Assembly: GCA_963735005.1 (NCBI GenBank)
Contig: CAVTJA010000006.1
Coordinates: forward strand, 225,851-289,850
Source: WTKG01 sp963735005
GTDB lineage: Bacteria; Actinomycetota; Actinomycetes; Actinomycetales; Demequinaceae
Direction: 5' to 3'
Length of the DNA: 64,000 nucleotides
The translations under genes were made by a program, and so were the position numbers. The stretch's first letter is position 1, and each line of letters opens with the position of its first letter. Below the pieces are notes generated by a model. It was not told where the DNA came from. It did no database searches and was given only the letters and a program-made list of their open reading frames with translations. Positions 18,128-27,308 of the stretch are shown here, one piece after another.

Positions 18128-19814
18128 CCGCACTCGTACAACCGGGGTCGCCCCGCGCGCGCGCCCGACTCGCCTCCGTGGCGGTGATTGCGGCGATGTT
18201 GCTCACCGCGATTGCGGCCGTTGCGCTGCCCACGACGGCGTCGGCGGCGACGCCAAACGGCGATGACTTCCAGGCCGGGCTGATCGTCACCAACCAGAAC
18301 TTCTTCAACTACAACGCGATGACGATCGGCGAGATCCAAACCTTCCTCAACAAGGTTGGACCAAGCAATTGCAACGGTTGCCTGCGCAAATACACGGCGA
18401 ACACCTACGACCGCGACGGCAACCCCAAGCGTTGCCCCGACCCGGTGGTCGGCAAGGAGAACGTGACCGCCGCAGAGATGATCTACGACGTCGCCCAGGC
18501 CTGCCACATCAACCCGATGACGCTGCTCGTGATCCTCCAGAAGGAGACGAGTCTTGTCACGCTCAAGGCGCCAGAGTCGTGGCGTTACCAACGTGCCATG
18601 GGCTACGCCTGCCCTGACTCCGCGCCGTGCAATACGGACTACTACGGGCTGTTCATCCAGCTGTACTCGGCCGCGAGCCAACTCCAGTGGTACGGCAACC
18701 CCGACAGCCCCTTCAAGTGGTACCCGGTCAACGACAAGTCGTACATCAAGTACCACCCGAAGTCGTCGTGCGGGGTCAGAGGAATCACGATTAAGAACAA
18801 GGCGACGGCAGCGCTCTACTACTACACGCCGTACACGCCAAACAAGGCCGCCCTGGCAAACATCACCGGAACTGGCGACAAGTGCAGCTCGTACGGCAAC
18901 CGCAACTTCTGGCGCCTGTGGAACCAGTGGTTCGGCGACCCGACCGTGAACTCCGGCGACGAGCCGGACCCGACGCCGTCGCCTTCCGCCAGCCCGTCGC
19001 CAAGCCCGAGCCCGAGCCCGTCGGTGACTGAACGCCCACGCCGTCACCGTCGCCGTCACCGTCACCGTCGCCTTCGCCGTCGCCTTCGCCGTCACCTTCG
19101 CCGTCACCGTCACCGTCGCCGTCAGTCACCGCGACTCCCACGCCGACGCCAACCGAGACCCCGACGCCATCCGTCACCTACATCACCTACAAGGTGAAGT
19201 CCGGAGACACGGTCTGGGCGCTCGCCGTGAAGTACAAGTCAACCGTGTCAGCGATCGCCAAGGCGAGTGGGTTGAAGAACGCCGCGCTCATCCACGTCGG
19301 CCAGAAGTTGCTCATTCCGGTGACGGATGGCAGCGGCGACCCGGCTCCAGATCCCACGCCAACCCCGACGCCCACGCCCACGCCGACGCCCACCCCAACC
19401 CCCACCCCGACGCCCACGCCCACGCCGACGCCCACCCCAACCCCCACCACGACGCCCACGGGGCCGGTGGTCTACACGGTCGTGCGCGGCGACACGCTGA
19501 GCGGGATCGCCGCGAAGTACGGCACCACGGTTAAGGCGCTCGCTGCCGAGAACCACATTGCGAACGTGAACCTCATCAGGGTGGGCCAACGCATCACCAT
19601 TCCCGGGACGACCGCCGCGCCGACGCCCACGCCCGCGCCCACCACGACCAAGCCCCCGGCGCCCGACTACGTGATCTACCGGGTGATGTCGGGCGACACG
19701 CTGTCACACATCGCTGCGCGCTACCACACGACCGTCAAGGCGATCGCGAAGGCGAGTGGCGTCACCAACGTCAACCTCATCTACGTGGGCCAGAAGCTCC
19801 ACATACCCAAGTAG
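18124..19814 (+). pseudogene. secreted lysozyme-like/LysM cell-wall protein, frameshifted in the Pro-Ser linker
   Basis: Begins at GTG 18124 with a signal peptide ending TASA-A (about residue 43). The first domain (about 45-285) contains INPMTLLVILQKETSLVT, AMGYACPDSAPC and NFWRLWNQWFGDP, as in actinobacterial secreted proteins often labelled hemagglutinin; the Glu in QKETSL resembles the catalytic Glu of transglycosylase folds. A Pro-Ser linker follows. At about 19031 the original frame (reading on as Arg/His to 19197) loses register; the other frame continues the linker, TPTPSPSP, then three LysM repeats (about 19188-19335, 19470-19607, 19668-19811) that bind peptidoglycan. One missing base at ACTGA/ACG accounts for it; restored length is about 563 residues. 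Confidence 0.8.
18970..19460 (+). repeat. low-complexity Pro-Ser and Pro-Thr codon repeats in the LysM gene
   Basis: Two simple-repeat tracts encode linkers: 18970-19125 (CCG/TCG/TCA units, Pro-Ser) and 19348-19450 (ACG CCC/ACC CCA units, Pro-Thr). They separate the N-terminal domain from LysM1 and LysM1 from LysM2. Such tracts are prone to slippage and to sequencing error, relevant to the frameshift at about 19031. Confidence 0.85.
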
Positions 19815-19817
19815 CCC

Positions 19818-20288
19818 TCAGGCGTCGGCGGGGCGCTTGCCAGGCATCCACCGCACGCCCACAACCACGAGCGCGACAAAGAAGAACAGCCCGCACATCG
19901 TCATGTAGGACAGATACCCCCAGCTGGGGTCCACGGGTGGCGGGGTGAGCGTGCGCACGTACGAGTAGTGCTGCGCGAAGCCTGTGACCCCAAGGGCGCC
20001 AGAGATTGCGACGACACTGACAAGCAGCGGCACGGGCAGCTGCCTGGTGTCGGGGCTACTGCGCACGAAGCGCGACCAGACCGTGATCGCCCAGAACACG
20101 GCCACGTTTATGGCAAGCACGCCAACGAACAGCGTGACGATGACGCGCATCGGCGTTCCAGGGGCCGTAGGGTCGGCCGCGGCGGCGGCGTCGACAAGCG
20201 CGGACCGCTCCACGCCGTAGTTGGTCATCGTGAGTCCCACGATCCCCACGGCGAGCGCTGCGCCAAGCTTCCACAGCAACGCGGACAT
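19818..20288 (-). CDS. membrane protein, unknown
   Basis: 156 residues from the ATG at 20288 (MSALLWKLGAALAVG), with GGAG upstream; an in-frame ATG at 20300 is an alternative. About four membrane helices (residues 5-22, 47-70, 85-105, 128-148). No motif recognised. It lies downstream of DUF4233 and folC on the same strand, 92 bases away, and may be part of that transcript. The longer open frame to 20840 overlaps DUF4233 and is not used. Confidence 0.65.
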   Translation of the reverse strand: MSALLWKLGAALAVGIVGLTMTNYGVERSALVDAAAAADPTAPGTPMRVIVTLFVGVLAINVAVFWAITVWSRFVRSSPDTRQLPVPLLVSVVAISGALGVTGFAQHYSYVRTLTPPPVDPSWGYLSYMTMCGLFFFVALVVVGVRWMPGKRPADA

Positions 20289-20380
20289 ACACGGCTCCAT
20301 CCTCGGGTGAACGCGTGACCACGCTACCGCGCCCGGCCTATCGCCGCGCAACTGCACAGCCCGTCGCTCGGCGCGGGCCG

Positions 20381-20779
20381 CTAGCTCTCCGCGTCGCGAA
20401 GCCGCTCGGCGCGTTCGCGGTCGATGCGCGTGCCAAGGCGCAGCGAACCTATCCACAGCGCGAGGAACAGCACTCCCACGAAGCCGATGGCCAGGCTCAC
20501 CGCTCCCGCAGCAATCATGGGCGCCTGAAGCAGCGTCCCCAGCCACCGCCCCCACGGCCGTTGCTGCAGCCCGGCGGCGAACACCATGGCCGCCACAACC
20601 GCGAACCCGACCCCGGTGAACCACGCGGGTGCGTCGAGCACGCCTGCGCGGCCAAGCCCCGCGACGGTGATCAGCACGAACACCCCTGCGAGTGCCTGCA
20701 ACACCAGCATGCTTTGCGTAAAGGTCAGCAGCGCCGACCGCTGTGGCCGGGGCGCACCCGGCTGTGCGGGCGCGGTCAT
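20381..20779 (-). CDS. DUF4233 membrane protein
   Basis: 132 residues, four membrane helices. TQSMLVLQALAGVFVLITVAGL at the start fits DUF4233, a family found almost only next to folC in actinobacteria. It overlaps folC by four bases (ATGA), indicating coupled translation. Function unknown. Confidence 0.85.
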   Translation of the reverse strand: MTAPAQPGAPRPQRSALLTFTQSMLVLQALAGVFVLITVAGLGRAGVLDAPAWFTGVGFAVVAAMVFAAGLQQRPWGRWLGTLLQAPMIAAGAVSLAIGFVGVLFLALWIGSLRLGTRIDRERAERLRDAES

Positions 20780-22251
20780 CGCGCCCTCCCCGCGCCCTTG
20801 CGCTTGTCCGCGCCCAACAGGGTGCGCGCGTCGGCGACAAGGGTGATGGAGCCGGTCACCAGTACCCCGCCGCCGGAGTCCGAGGCGGCCTCGGCCAACT
20901 GCACGGCGCGGTCAATGGCGTCGGGAAGGTCGTCCGCGACGTGGACGCGCTCCTCCCCAAAAACGCCGCGCGCGACCTGTGCGAGCTCCTCCGCTGGGAT
21001 GGCGCGATGTGAGGCGGACGCGGTGATCACCACCTCGTCGAGAAGGCCCTCGAGCGCGCCGAGGATGCCGTCGGCGTCCTTGTCGCGCAGCACTCCAACG
21101 ACGCCCACGAGCGCCTCGAACGCGAACGACTCCTGGACGGCGGCGGCTAGGGCCTCGGCCCCGGCGGGGTTGTGCGCGGCATCGACGACGATCATGGGCG
21201 AGGTGCGTACCACCTCGAGGCGGCCGGGCGACGTCGCCTTGGCGAATCCGGCCTCGACCGTCTCGCCCGCGAGGGCGGCGGGCTCGCCTCCCGCTGCCAT
21301 CAGCTCCTCCGTCGCGGACAGCGCGAGCAGGGCGTTGTGCGCCTGGTGCTCGCCAAACAGCGGCACGAAGATGTCGGCGTAGGTCGCTGCGGGCGTGCGC
21401 ACCGTGACGAGCTGGCCCCCGACGCCGGGCTGCCGCTCGACGACCTCAATGTCTGCACCCTCCCAACGCACTCGTGCGCCGGCGGCCTCGGCGGTCGCGC
21501 GAATCTCGTGCTCCGCGACCTCGGTTTGGGTTGCAACGACGACGGCGGGGCCGGGCCCGGCAGGCGGCTCCCCCGGCTCGCGGGTTCCGCCATAGCCAGC
21601 GCCCGCTTTGATGATCCCCGACTTCTCGTGGGCGATTCCGCCGATGTCGTTGCCGAGGTAATTGGCGTGGTCGAGGCTGATGGGCGCGATCACGCACACC
21701 TCGCCGTCCGCGACGTTGGTCGCGTCCCACGCGCCGCCCAGGCCGACCTCCACCACCGCGACGTCAATGGGCGCGTCGGCGAACGCAGCGAAAGCCAGCA
21801 CCGTGAGCACCTCGAAGAAGCTCAGGCGAGGGCCGCCGTTCTTCTCACTTCGCACGTCCACCATGTGGATGATGGGCGCAACGTCCTTCCACAATCTGAC
21901 GAAGTCCGCTCGGCCAATGGGCTCGCCGTCTATCTGGATGCGCTCGCGCACGCTCGACAGGTGTGGCGACGTGAACAGCCCTGTGCGCAGTCCGTGCTCG
22001 CGCACGAGCGACTCCGTGAGTCGCGCGGTCGACGACTTGCCGTTGGTGCCGGTGATGTGGATGACGCGGTACGCGTGCTGGGGGTTGCCGAGCAGGTCGC
22101 AGGCCTCACGGACCCGGTCCAGGCTCGGCTCGATGTTGTCCTCGGGGGCACGGTCGAGGATGTGCGAGTAGATCTCGCGTTCGGCCTCTTGGGCGGTCAG
22201 GCCGCCAAAGTCGTCGAGCGGGTCGGAGGGCGACGATGAGGGAGGCGTCAT
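20776..22251 (-). CDS. folC: bifunctional folylpolyglutamate synthase/dihydrofolate synthase
   Basis: 491-residue Mur-ligase-type enzyme that adds glutamate to dihydropteroate and folates. Motifs: HITGTNGKSSTARL (66-78, ATP loop), LFTSPHLSSVRERI, VEVGLGGAWDATN, SLDHANYLGN, HEKSGIIK (carbamylated Lys region), GEHQAHNALLAL and VVDAAHNPAG. The ATG at 22251 follows a modest purine-rich site; the open frame extends further but without homology. Pairing with DUF4233 is typical for actinobacteria. The divergent region 22252-22406 carries promoters for this gene and for the small secreted protein. Confidence 0.95.
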   Translation of the reverse strand: MTPPSSSPSDPLDDFGGLTAQEAEREIYSHILDRAPEDNIEPSLDRVREACDLLGNPQHAYRVIHITGTNGKSSTARLTESLVREHGLRTGLFTSPHLSSVRERIQIDGEPIGRADFVRLWKDVAPIIHMVDVRSEKNGGPRLSFFEVLTVLAFAAFADAPIDVAVVEVGLGGAWDATNVADGEVCVIAPISLDHANYLGNDIGGIAHEKSGIIKAGAGYGGTREPGEPPAGPGPAVVVATQTEVAEHEIRATAEAAGARVRWEGADIEVVERQPGVGGQLVTVRTPAATYADIFVPLFGEHQAHNALLALSATEELMAAGGEPAALAGETVEAGFAKATSPGRLEVVRTSPMIVVDAAHNPAGAEALAAAVQESFAFEALVGVVGVLRDKDADGILGALEGLLDEVVITASASHRAIPAEELAQVARGVFGEERVHVADDLPDAIDRAVQLAEAASDSGGGVLVTGSITLVADARTLLGADKRKGAGRAR

Positions 22252-22406
22252 GGCCGCTAGTCTCCCACGGCGCGTCCCCACCCTGGGGCCAAGAGCCACG
22301 CGTGCGGCCCGGCGCTGTCGCCCCCGACGGCGGGAGGGGCTGCGGTACATTGGAGAGTACGTAATGGCGTGAGCCGCGACGGAGCGGAAGTGTCAGGAGG
22401 TGCGAG

Positions 22407-22880
22407 ATGGAGCGCCCGACGCGTAGCTCGACTTTCCAGCGCCCGCGACTCCGCGAAGGATTGCTCGCAGCCGCCGTAGCGCTTGCGATCGCCTTGCTGG
22501 CCACCGGCTCGGCCGCGCAGCTCAACGTGAATACCCACGTGATCGACACGTTTTCCGCAGCGCGCTGCTCGGGGACGACGCTGTCAGCACACACGTCTCC
22601 CACAGGGTTCAACTTCAGCACCAATCGCAACGCCGTGCAGATCACCAACTACCCCGCCGCGTGCAACGGCCTGACCGTGAACGTCGACGTGCGCAATGGG
22701 GCAGGCACCCAACTCGCAACCGGGTCCGCGACCTGTAGCGGCTCCCCTTGCGTCATCTCGACGACGACCTACAACGTCACGGCGCCGTCGGACATGCACG
22801 TGCAGGCGGGTTCGTGGGGCATGCCCACGAACTGGGACACCACATGTTCACGGATCTTATTTTGGTACACCTGCACCTAG
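22407..22880 (+). CDS. small secreted Cys-containing protein
   Basis: 157 residues, ATG preceded by a near-perfect AGGAGG six bases upstream. A signal/anchor helix (residues 18-37, ALAIALLATGSAAQ) is followed by a Thr/Asn-rich beta domain with Cys at several places (RCSG, AACNG, TCSGSPC, TTCSR, YTCT), suggesting disulfides. No family recognised; the look is that of a small pilin-like or surface protein. It ends 24 bases inside the convergent neighbour. Three acidic-poor, Thr-rich stretches make it distinct from the neighbouring lipoproteins. Confidence 0.65.
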   Translation: MERPTRSSTFQRPRLREGLLAAAVALAIALLATGSAAQLNVNTHVIDTFSAARCSGTTLSAHTSPTGFNFSTNRNAVQITNYPAACNGLTVNVDVRNGAGTQLATGSATCSGSPCVISTTTYNVTAPSDMHVQAGSWGMPTNWDTTCSRILFWYTCT

Positions 22881-23462
22881 CCGACGCGCGAGAGACGCAG
22901 ACGCGAGCGCGGCCGCAAGCGCGGCAAGACCCGCGCCGCTGATGTTCAGGAAGACGGGGCCGAGCGCCCAGGTGTTCGCGCGCCACGCGGTCCCCCACGG
23001 GATCGCTCCGGCTGGGCCGGGCCACATGACGGTGCCCGCGATCATCACAAGCGCCATGGGCGCGAGCCCCAAATACGCGCGAGGGCCGTAACCGCGCAGG
23101 GCGACCCAGGCCGTGGCGAGGACCGGGTACGCGAGCGACGCGACAAAGCGGTCACCCCACGCGTCGGCGCTATAGAAGCCGAGCCCCCACGGCCACAGCC
23201 ACAGCAGCGCGGCGAGGCCCGCGACCAGGCCGCCAGCCACGAGCCGCCTGCGGGCGGACGCCTGCGCCAGGCCCACGCCTGCAAGCACCAACGAGAGCCC
23301 CAGCACGGGCACCGCCCACGAGGCGGGGTCCCACGTGGAGATGCCCGCCTGGTCGCCCACGTACAGCGGGTACGCGGTGAACGGCCACGTCCCCGCACCA
23401 AGCAAGAAGAGCGCGGAGGCCACGCGGTCGCGCGTCAGGAAATTCTCAGACGGTGTGGTCAC
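22857..23462 (-). CDS. membrane protein, about six helices, unknown
   Basis: 201 residues with hydrophobic segments at about 13-30, 48-68, 74-92, 105-120, 130-150 and 165-190, and Trp-rich loops (WLWPWGLGFYSADAWG). No diagnostic motif. Its stop codon overlaps the 3' end of the convergent secreted protein by 24 bases. It begins 71 bases after the end of the lipoprotein gene upstream on the same strand, so the two may be co-transcribed. Confidence 0.7.
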   Translation of the reverse strand: MTTPSENFLTRDRVASALFLLGAGTWPFTAYPLYVGDQAGISTWDPASWAVPVLGLSLVLAGVGLAQASARRRLVAGGLVAGLAALLWLWPWGLGFYSADAWGDRFVASLAYPVLATAWVALRGYGPRAYLGLAPMALVMIAGTVMWPGPAGAIPWGTAWRANTWALGPVFLNISGAGLAALAAALASASLARRLGAGVPK

Positions 23463-23533
23463 GGGTCAGCAAACCGCCACGGGCCGCCGGGCATTCCCGG
23501 GCGTTCGGGGCCAGCCAGGGGCCGCGGCGCGCG

Positions 23534-24250
23534 CTACTGCGCGGGGATCGCGTCGACGTAGTCCTTGAACGCCGCGAAGCCCGCCGCGACGTCTGCCGTG
23601 TCGAGCCCCCCCTCGGTGTACTGGAACGCCGCAAGGTACAGGACGTTCTGGTACGCGCCGATGTACGTCTCGTAGACATCGCCGCCGTCGTTTGGCGTGC
23701 CGTCGACCGTCTCGACCGTGCCGTGCTCGCTGACCACAACCACGGGCCCAAACCCGTCGAGGTTTGAGGTCGAGACCGAGAGGCTTTGCGTCGACCAGCC
23801 GTAGCTGCCGTCAGTCTCCGCGTAGCTGTAGCCGTCCAGGCACGGCGCCAGCGAGTCAGGGATGGCGTTCACGAATGCTTTGGCACTGGCGGGATCGTCG
23901 AACTGGCGCGCCCCCGCGAGGACGGGTGCGGTGAGGTCGGCTGCGTTCGTCACGTAGTTCGCCACGGCACTATCGGATTCCTCGGCGTCCGACTCGACCG
24001 CCATCAGCACGACGTCCCACGCCGCCGCGCACTCGGAGGGCGTGAATAACTCGGGAATCGACGCCTCCGCGCTGATCGCCCAGGCATCCGCGGGCGTGGA
24101 CAACACGGTGTCTCCCGCCGAGATCCCCCACGGCTCGTATTGGAACGCCGCGAGGTCGCCAGGGCGCACGTGCACCGGCGGGGCGGAGGTGCATCCCGCG
24201 ACGGCGGCGAGCGAGGCGACGGCGATCGCGACGGCGGGGATGGTCTTCAT
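23534..24250 (-). CDS. lipoprotein, sensor-domain-like
   Basis: 238 residues, signal with lipobox AVAGC (Cys20). The mature part (about 45-235) is a single alpha/beta domain with one Cys pair (SECAAAW and APCLDGY) and a C-terminal VLYLAAFQYTEGG helix-strand. The arrangement resembles PknH-like extracellular sensor domains of actinobacteria, but I cannot confirm it. Divergent from the lipoprotein at 24509, with a 258-base gap carrying both promoters. Confidence 0.7.
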   Translation of the reverse strand: MKTIPAVAIAVASLAAVAGCTSAPPVHVRPGDLAAFQYEPWGISAGDTVLSTPADAWAISAEASIPELFTPSECAAAWDVVLMAVESDAEESDSAVANYVTNAADLTAPVLAGARQFDDPASAKAFVNAIPDSLAPCLDGYSYAETDGSYGWSTQSLSVSTSNLDGFGPVVVVSEHGTVETVDGTPNDGGDVYETYIGAYQNVLYLAAFQYTEGGLDTADVAAGFAAFKDYVDAIPAQ

Positions 24251-24508
24251 GACGGCGTCCTTCGTACGGTTGCGCCCACGCTACCAGCGCGCGGTCAGGG
24301 GAATCCCGGATGGTTGACGGTGGTTGGCCGCGACTGGCATCGAACCATGACCGCTTCAGCCTCGCCGGGACCGGGTGGTTTATTGACGTCTTCCTCTTCC
24401 CCACATACACGCCGAGTGCGAATCACGTATTTTCGCGCAGCCGCTGACCGCGCGCATGTGCGCGGGTACTGATAGCGTGACCCGGAACGGGACTGGGAGG
24501 AACCGCTC

Positions 24509-25057
24509 ATGAGCCGCATTCGAATCTCCGCCATCACTTTTTCCGCCGTCGCAACACTTGCCCTCGCGGGGTGCTCGGGATCCACGCCGGAAGACACGTC
24601 GAGTCCGACCACCGCCGCCCCGACAACGTCGGCGCCTACGTCGGATCAGCCGCCCGCCAACCCCGCCGGCGGGAATCGGGGCCACGTCACCGTCACCGTC
24701 GACGGCGACACGTGGGACTTCCCGGACTCCCTGAACTGCGTGACCGGCTACGACAACACGAGAAGCGACGTTTATTCGTTCGTGGCCGACGCAAAGGCCA
24801 CGTTCGGCGAAGCGAACGTCCAGTTCCAGTTGTCGGTTCGCGACGAGTCGGGCCAAAACCGCCTCTCGGGCGACGGCGTCAAGTACGAGATCACGCTCCA
24901 GGACTACAAGAACTACGACGACCCGGCCGTCGATGTCGAAGTATCAGGCACAAAGAACGTGGCGATAGTCGGCACTTCCGTGACCGCCGACGGCAAGTTC
25001 ACCAACATCATGCAAGAGACTCACACCGTCAAGATCGATGGCGTCTGCGCCGGCTAG
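24509..25057 (+). CDS. lipoprotein, LpqH-like
   Basis: 182 residues, ATG 11 bases after GGGAGGA. Lipobox LALAGC puts the acylated residue at Cys22. A Thr/Ser/Pro linker (24-50) leads to a compact beta domain that starts VTVTVDGDTW, has Cys in LNCVTGYDN and ends VKIDGVCAG; the two Cys probably pair. The layout resembles the mycobacterial LpqH/19-kDa antigen family, a weak call. It overlaps the next gene by 20 bases, so the two lipoproteins are likely a coupled pair. Confidence 0.7.
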   Translation: MSRIRISAITFSAVATLALAGCSGSTPEDTSSPTTAAPTTSAPTSDQPPANPAGGNRGHVTVTVDGDTWDFPDSLNCVTGYDNTRSDVYSFVADAKATFGEANVQFQLSVRDESGQNRLSGDGVKYEITLQDYKNYDDPAVDVEVSGTKNVAIVGTSVTADGKFTNIMQETHTVKIDGVCAG

Positions 25058-27302
25058 CACCCGCTTCTTGGGGCGCGCGGCCAGCCTCGTGCTGGCCGCG
25101 GCGTTCGCGCTCGGGGCGTGCTCCGGCGACGCCGCCGAGCAGGCCGACAGCACGGGCCGCCCCGACGGCGCCGACAGCGGCACCGCCACGTCGGGAGGGC
25201 TCCCCGAGGAGTCCATCCTGGACTGCGTCCGCGACAATTTCCCGTGCACGTGGGACGAGGCCAGCCCAGAGGCCGTCAAGCGGACGGACGCCGTCCTGCA
25301 AATTGCGTCGGCGCTGCTGTCGCAGGGCGGCACGGTTGACGACGTGGCCGCGGCCATGGCCAAGGCGCCAGACATGGTCTCGGTATCGCACGACCCGTTC
25401 GGCATCATGTTCAGGGTCGAGGGGGGGCTCCCTGCGACCGTCGACTTTGACCCCACCGGTAGCGACGAGCTGCTGTCGGGCGCGAGCCAGCCGCCTCTCG
25501 GCACCGACGTGCCGAGCCTCGCGCAAGCCACGGGCGGCGCGTTCTTCACCACCTGTGCGAACGCCCAGGATCCGTCCGACGGCGAGCCAGGCGTCACCCT
25601 CCAGGACGGGGTTGGCCGCAAGGCCCTCCTGCTCTCACCGTGGCAGCACGACCTCCCGTGGAACCTCGGCGCGATCACGGACGAGCTACTAATGCCGGGA
25701 AGTAAGTACCGCCGCGAAAACGGCGGCAGTTCCACAAGCCGCATCGCCCCCGTCGCCGGGCTGTCGGTCCGGAGCGGCGCCAACGTCACCCCGTTCGATT
25801 TCTGCGGCTGGGAGCAGTACGACACGATCATGCTGCTGACGCACGGCCGCGCGTTGTGTGAGTCGGAAGTGAACGGCGTGCGCTCCGGCTGCCTCACCAG
25901 TTTCCACGTCGGCCAGTACAGCGAGAACTTCGACGAGCTGACGGCGCTCTTCCCGCATGCGCCAGGCGTCATCGTGGGGATCGGCAACTACGGCGACAGG
26001 CTCGACAATCTCAGCCCCGAACAAAAGGAAGCGTGCGACGCCGCGCTTGAAGAGTACGTGTACCCCGAGGGGCTCGCGGAGAGTTGCTTCAAGAGGCTCC
26101 CTGCGCCGGTCTACACCGTGAAGGTCACCACCAAGTTTTTCGAGGTCAACTACCCCGACGGCCTCCCCGACCGCCTCATCTTCCTCGCAGCGTGCCAGGG
26201 CATGAAGCTTGGCGACATGCAGACCGTCCTTCACCGCCAAGCCGGCACTGGCAAGATCTTCGGCTTCGACAAGGTGGCGCTCAGGAGCGACGCCCAGTGG
26301 ATTCTCGAGGAATTCGCCACGGAACTTGGCAACAACCGGCGCATTAGCGGCCTGTTTTCCACGCGGGCGAATGATCACCTCCACGAGCAAGGCTCGCGCC
26401 CGAGGTTCATCACCGACACGTTGAGCGACCTGCCGGGAGGTGAACTCGGCGACCTCGTCACAAGCGACGAACGCCCCACCTGGGGTTCTGACCCACTCAA
26501 GGTCATGTTCCAAGGCGAGGAGCTGGCGAAGCAGGGTGCGGCAGTCGCCGCCGTCACCCCGGCGCCGGAGCAAGGCAGGGTGTCGCTTGCGCTCACCCTG
26601 GTGCTCACGGACGTAGCGGAGGGCGAGACGCCAGAAGACTTCAACGCGACCTTGTGGTTCAACGACGAGCAGCTCGACCTTGGTGACGTCTCGTGGCACG
26701 CAGCCGGCGACGAGGGCGCCTACGAGGCCGACGTCGTCGTCACCCTCCCCAGAACCGTGGAGGAAGGCGACAAGTTCGATCTCGAGATGCGCGCCGTCCT
26801 TCCTGCCGCCGACGACGCCAGGACGACGTGGAAATACGAAGACGTTTCCGTGAAGGAGTTGACCGCCTGCGACCGGCTAACCGCCGACGCCGTGTCAGCC
26901 GCGATCGGCGTGCCGGTGACCGAAATCGACGCAGGGGATCTCGGCAGCTTCTTCGGCACGTTCTGCGGATGGAGCACGGCGGACTCATCGTCCCAGGTGA
27001 CGATGCTCGTCTACGCGGGCGCCGGGGATTCCTTTCGCGCCGACAATGCGTCGTCGCCGCTAGCGGTCGAGGGCTTCGGAGACGTCGCGACGTTTGACCC
27101 CTCGACGGGGCGGGGCGACTCGTGCACCTCGATCGAGGACTTCAGCACCGGCACCCTCCAGTGGAGCTGCTTCGTGAACGCCACGGTCGCATTCGGCGAC
27201 GACACGCTCTATTTCACCGTTGAGGGCAACGTGGTCGGCGAAAACGGTCCCGCCGACGTGCTCGCCAGCCTCCAGGATCTTGTGTCTGCGTTGCGCAGCT
27301 AG
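25038..27302 (+). CDS. large lipoprotein with caspase/CHAT-like domain and DUF3558-like C-terminus
   Basis: 754 residues. Lipobox LGAC (Cys28) places it on the outer face of the membrane. The central region (about 190-440) has the signs of a caspase-hemoglobinase fold: strand KALLLSPWQ at 195, YDTIMLLTHG with His269-Gly270, and IFLAACQG with Cys386, the usual H-G ... A-C dyad at the ends of two hydrophobic strands. A beta-sandwich follows (about 510-610), then a domain starting TACDRLTADAVSAAIG and containing FGTFCGWST, like DUF3558. It overlaps the upstream lipoprotein by 20 bases. Whether it is a protease, and its target, are inference. Confidence 0.75.
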   Translation: MASAPASTRFLGRAASLVLAAAFALGACSGDAAEQADSTGRPDGADSGTATSGGLPEESILDCVRDNFPCTWDEASPEAVKRTDAVLQIASALLSQGGTVDDVAAAMAKAPDMVSVSHDPFGIMFRVEGGLPATVDFDPTGSDELLSGASQPPLGTDVPSLAQATGGAFFTTCANAQDPSDGEPGVTLQDGVGRKALLLSPWQHDLPWNLGAITDELLMPGSKYRRENGGSSTSRIAPVAGLSVRSGANVTPFDFCGWEQYDTIMLLTHGRALCESEVNGVRSGCLTSFHVGQYSENFDELTALFPHAPGVIVGIGNYGDRLDNLSPEQKEACDAALEEYVYPEGLAESCFKRLPAPVYTVKVTTKFFEVNYPDGLPDRLIFLAACQGMKLGDMQTVLHRQAGTGKIFGFDKVALRSDAQWILEEFATELGNNRRISGLFSTRANDHLHEQGSRPRFITDTLSDLPGGELGDLVTSDERPTWGSDPLKVMFQGEELAKQGAAVAAVTPAPEQGRVSLALTLVLTDVAEGETPEDFNATLWFNDEQLDLGDVSWHAAGDEGAYEADVVVTLPRTVEEGDKFDLEMRAVLPAADDARTTWKYEDVSVKELTACDRLTADAVSAAIGVPVTEIDAGDLGSFFGTFCGWSTADSSSQVTMLVYAGAGDSFRADNASSPLAVEGFGDVATFDPSTGRGDSCTSIEDFSTGTLQWSCFVNATVAFGDDTLYFTVEGNVVGENGPADVLASLQDLVSALRS

Positions 27303-27308
27303 AGGGCG

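Noticed and set aside
18070..19113. 347-residue minus-strand frame opposite the LysM gene
   Set aside because: Val/Arg-rich mirror of the Pro-Ser and Ala coding of the real gene.
19348..19450. Regular short repeats that could look like a CRISPR or satellite
   Set aside because: In-frame Pro-Thr codons in a linker, no spacers.
24251..24508. Possible tRNA or small RNA in the 258-base divergent gap
   Set aside because: No cloverleaf or tRNA-like TPsiC sequence found; only a short CGCGCATGTGCGCG palindrome, best seen as promoter region.
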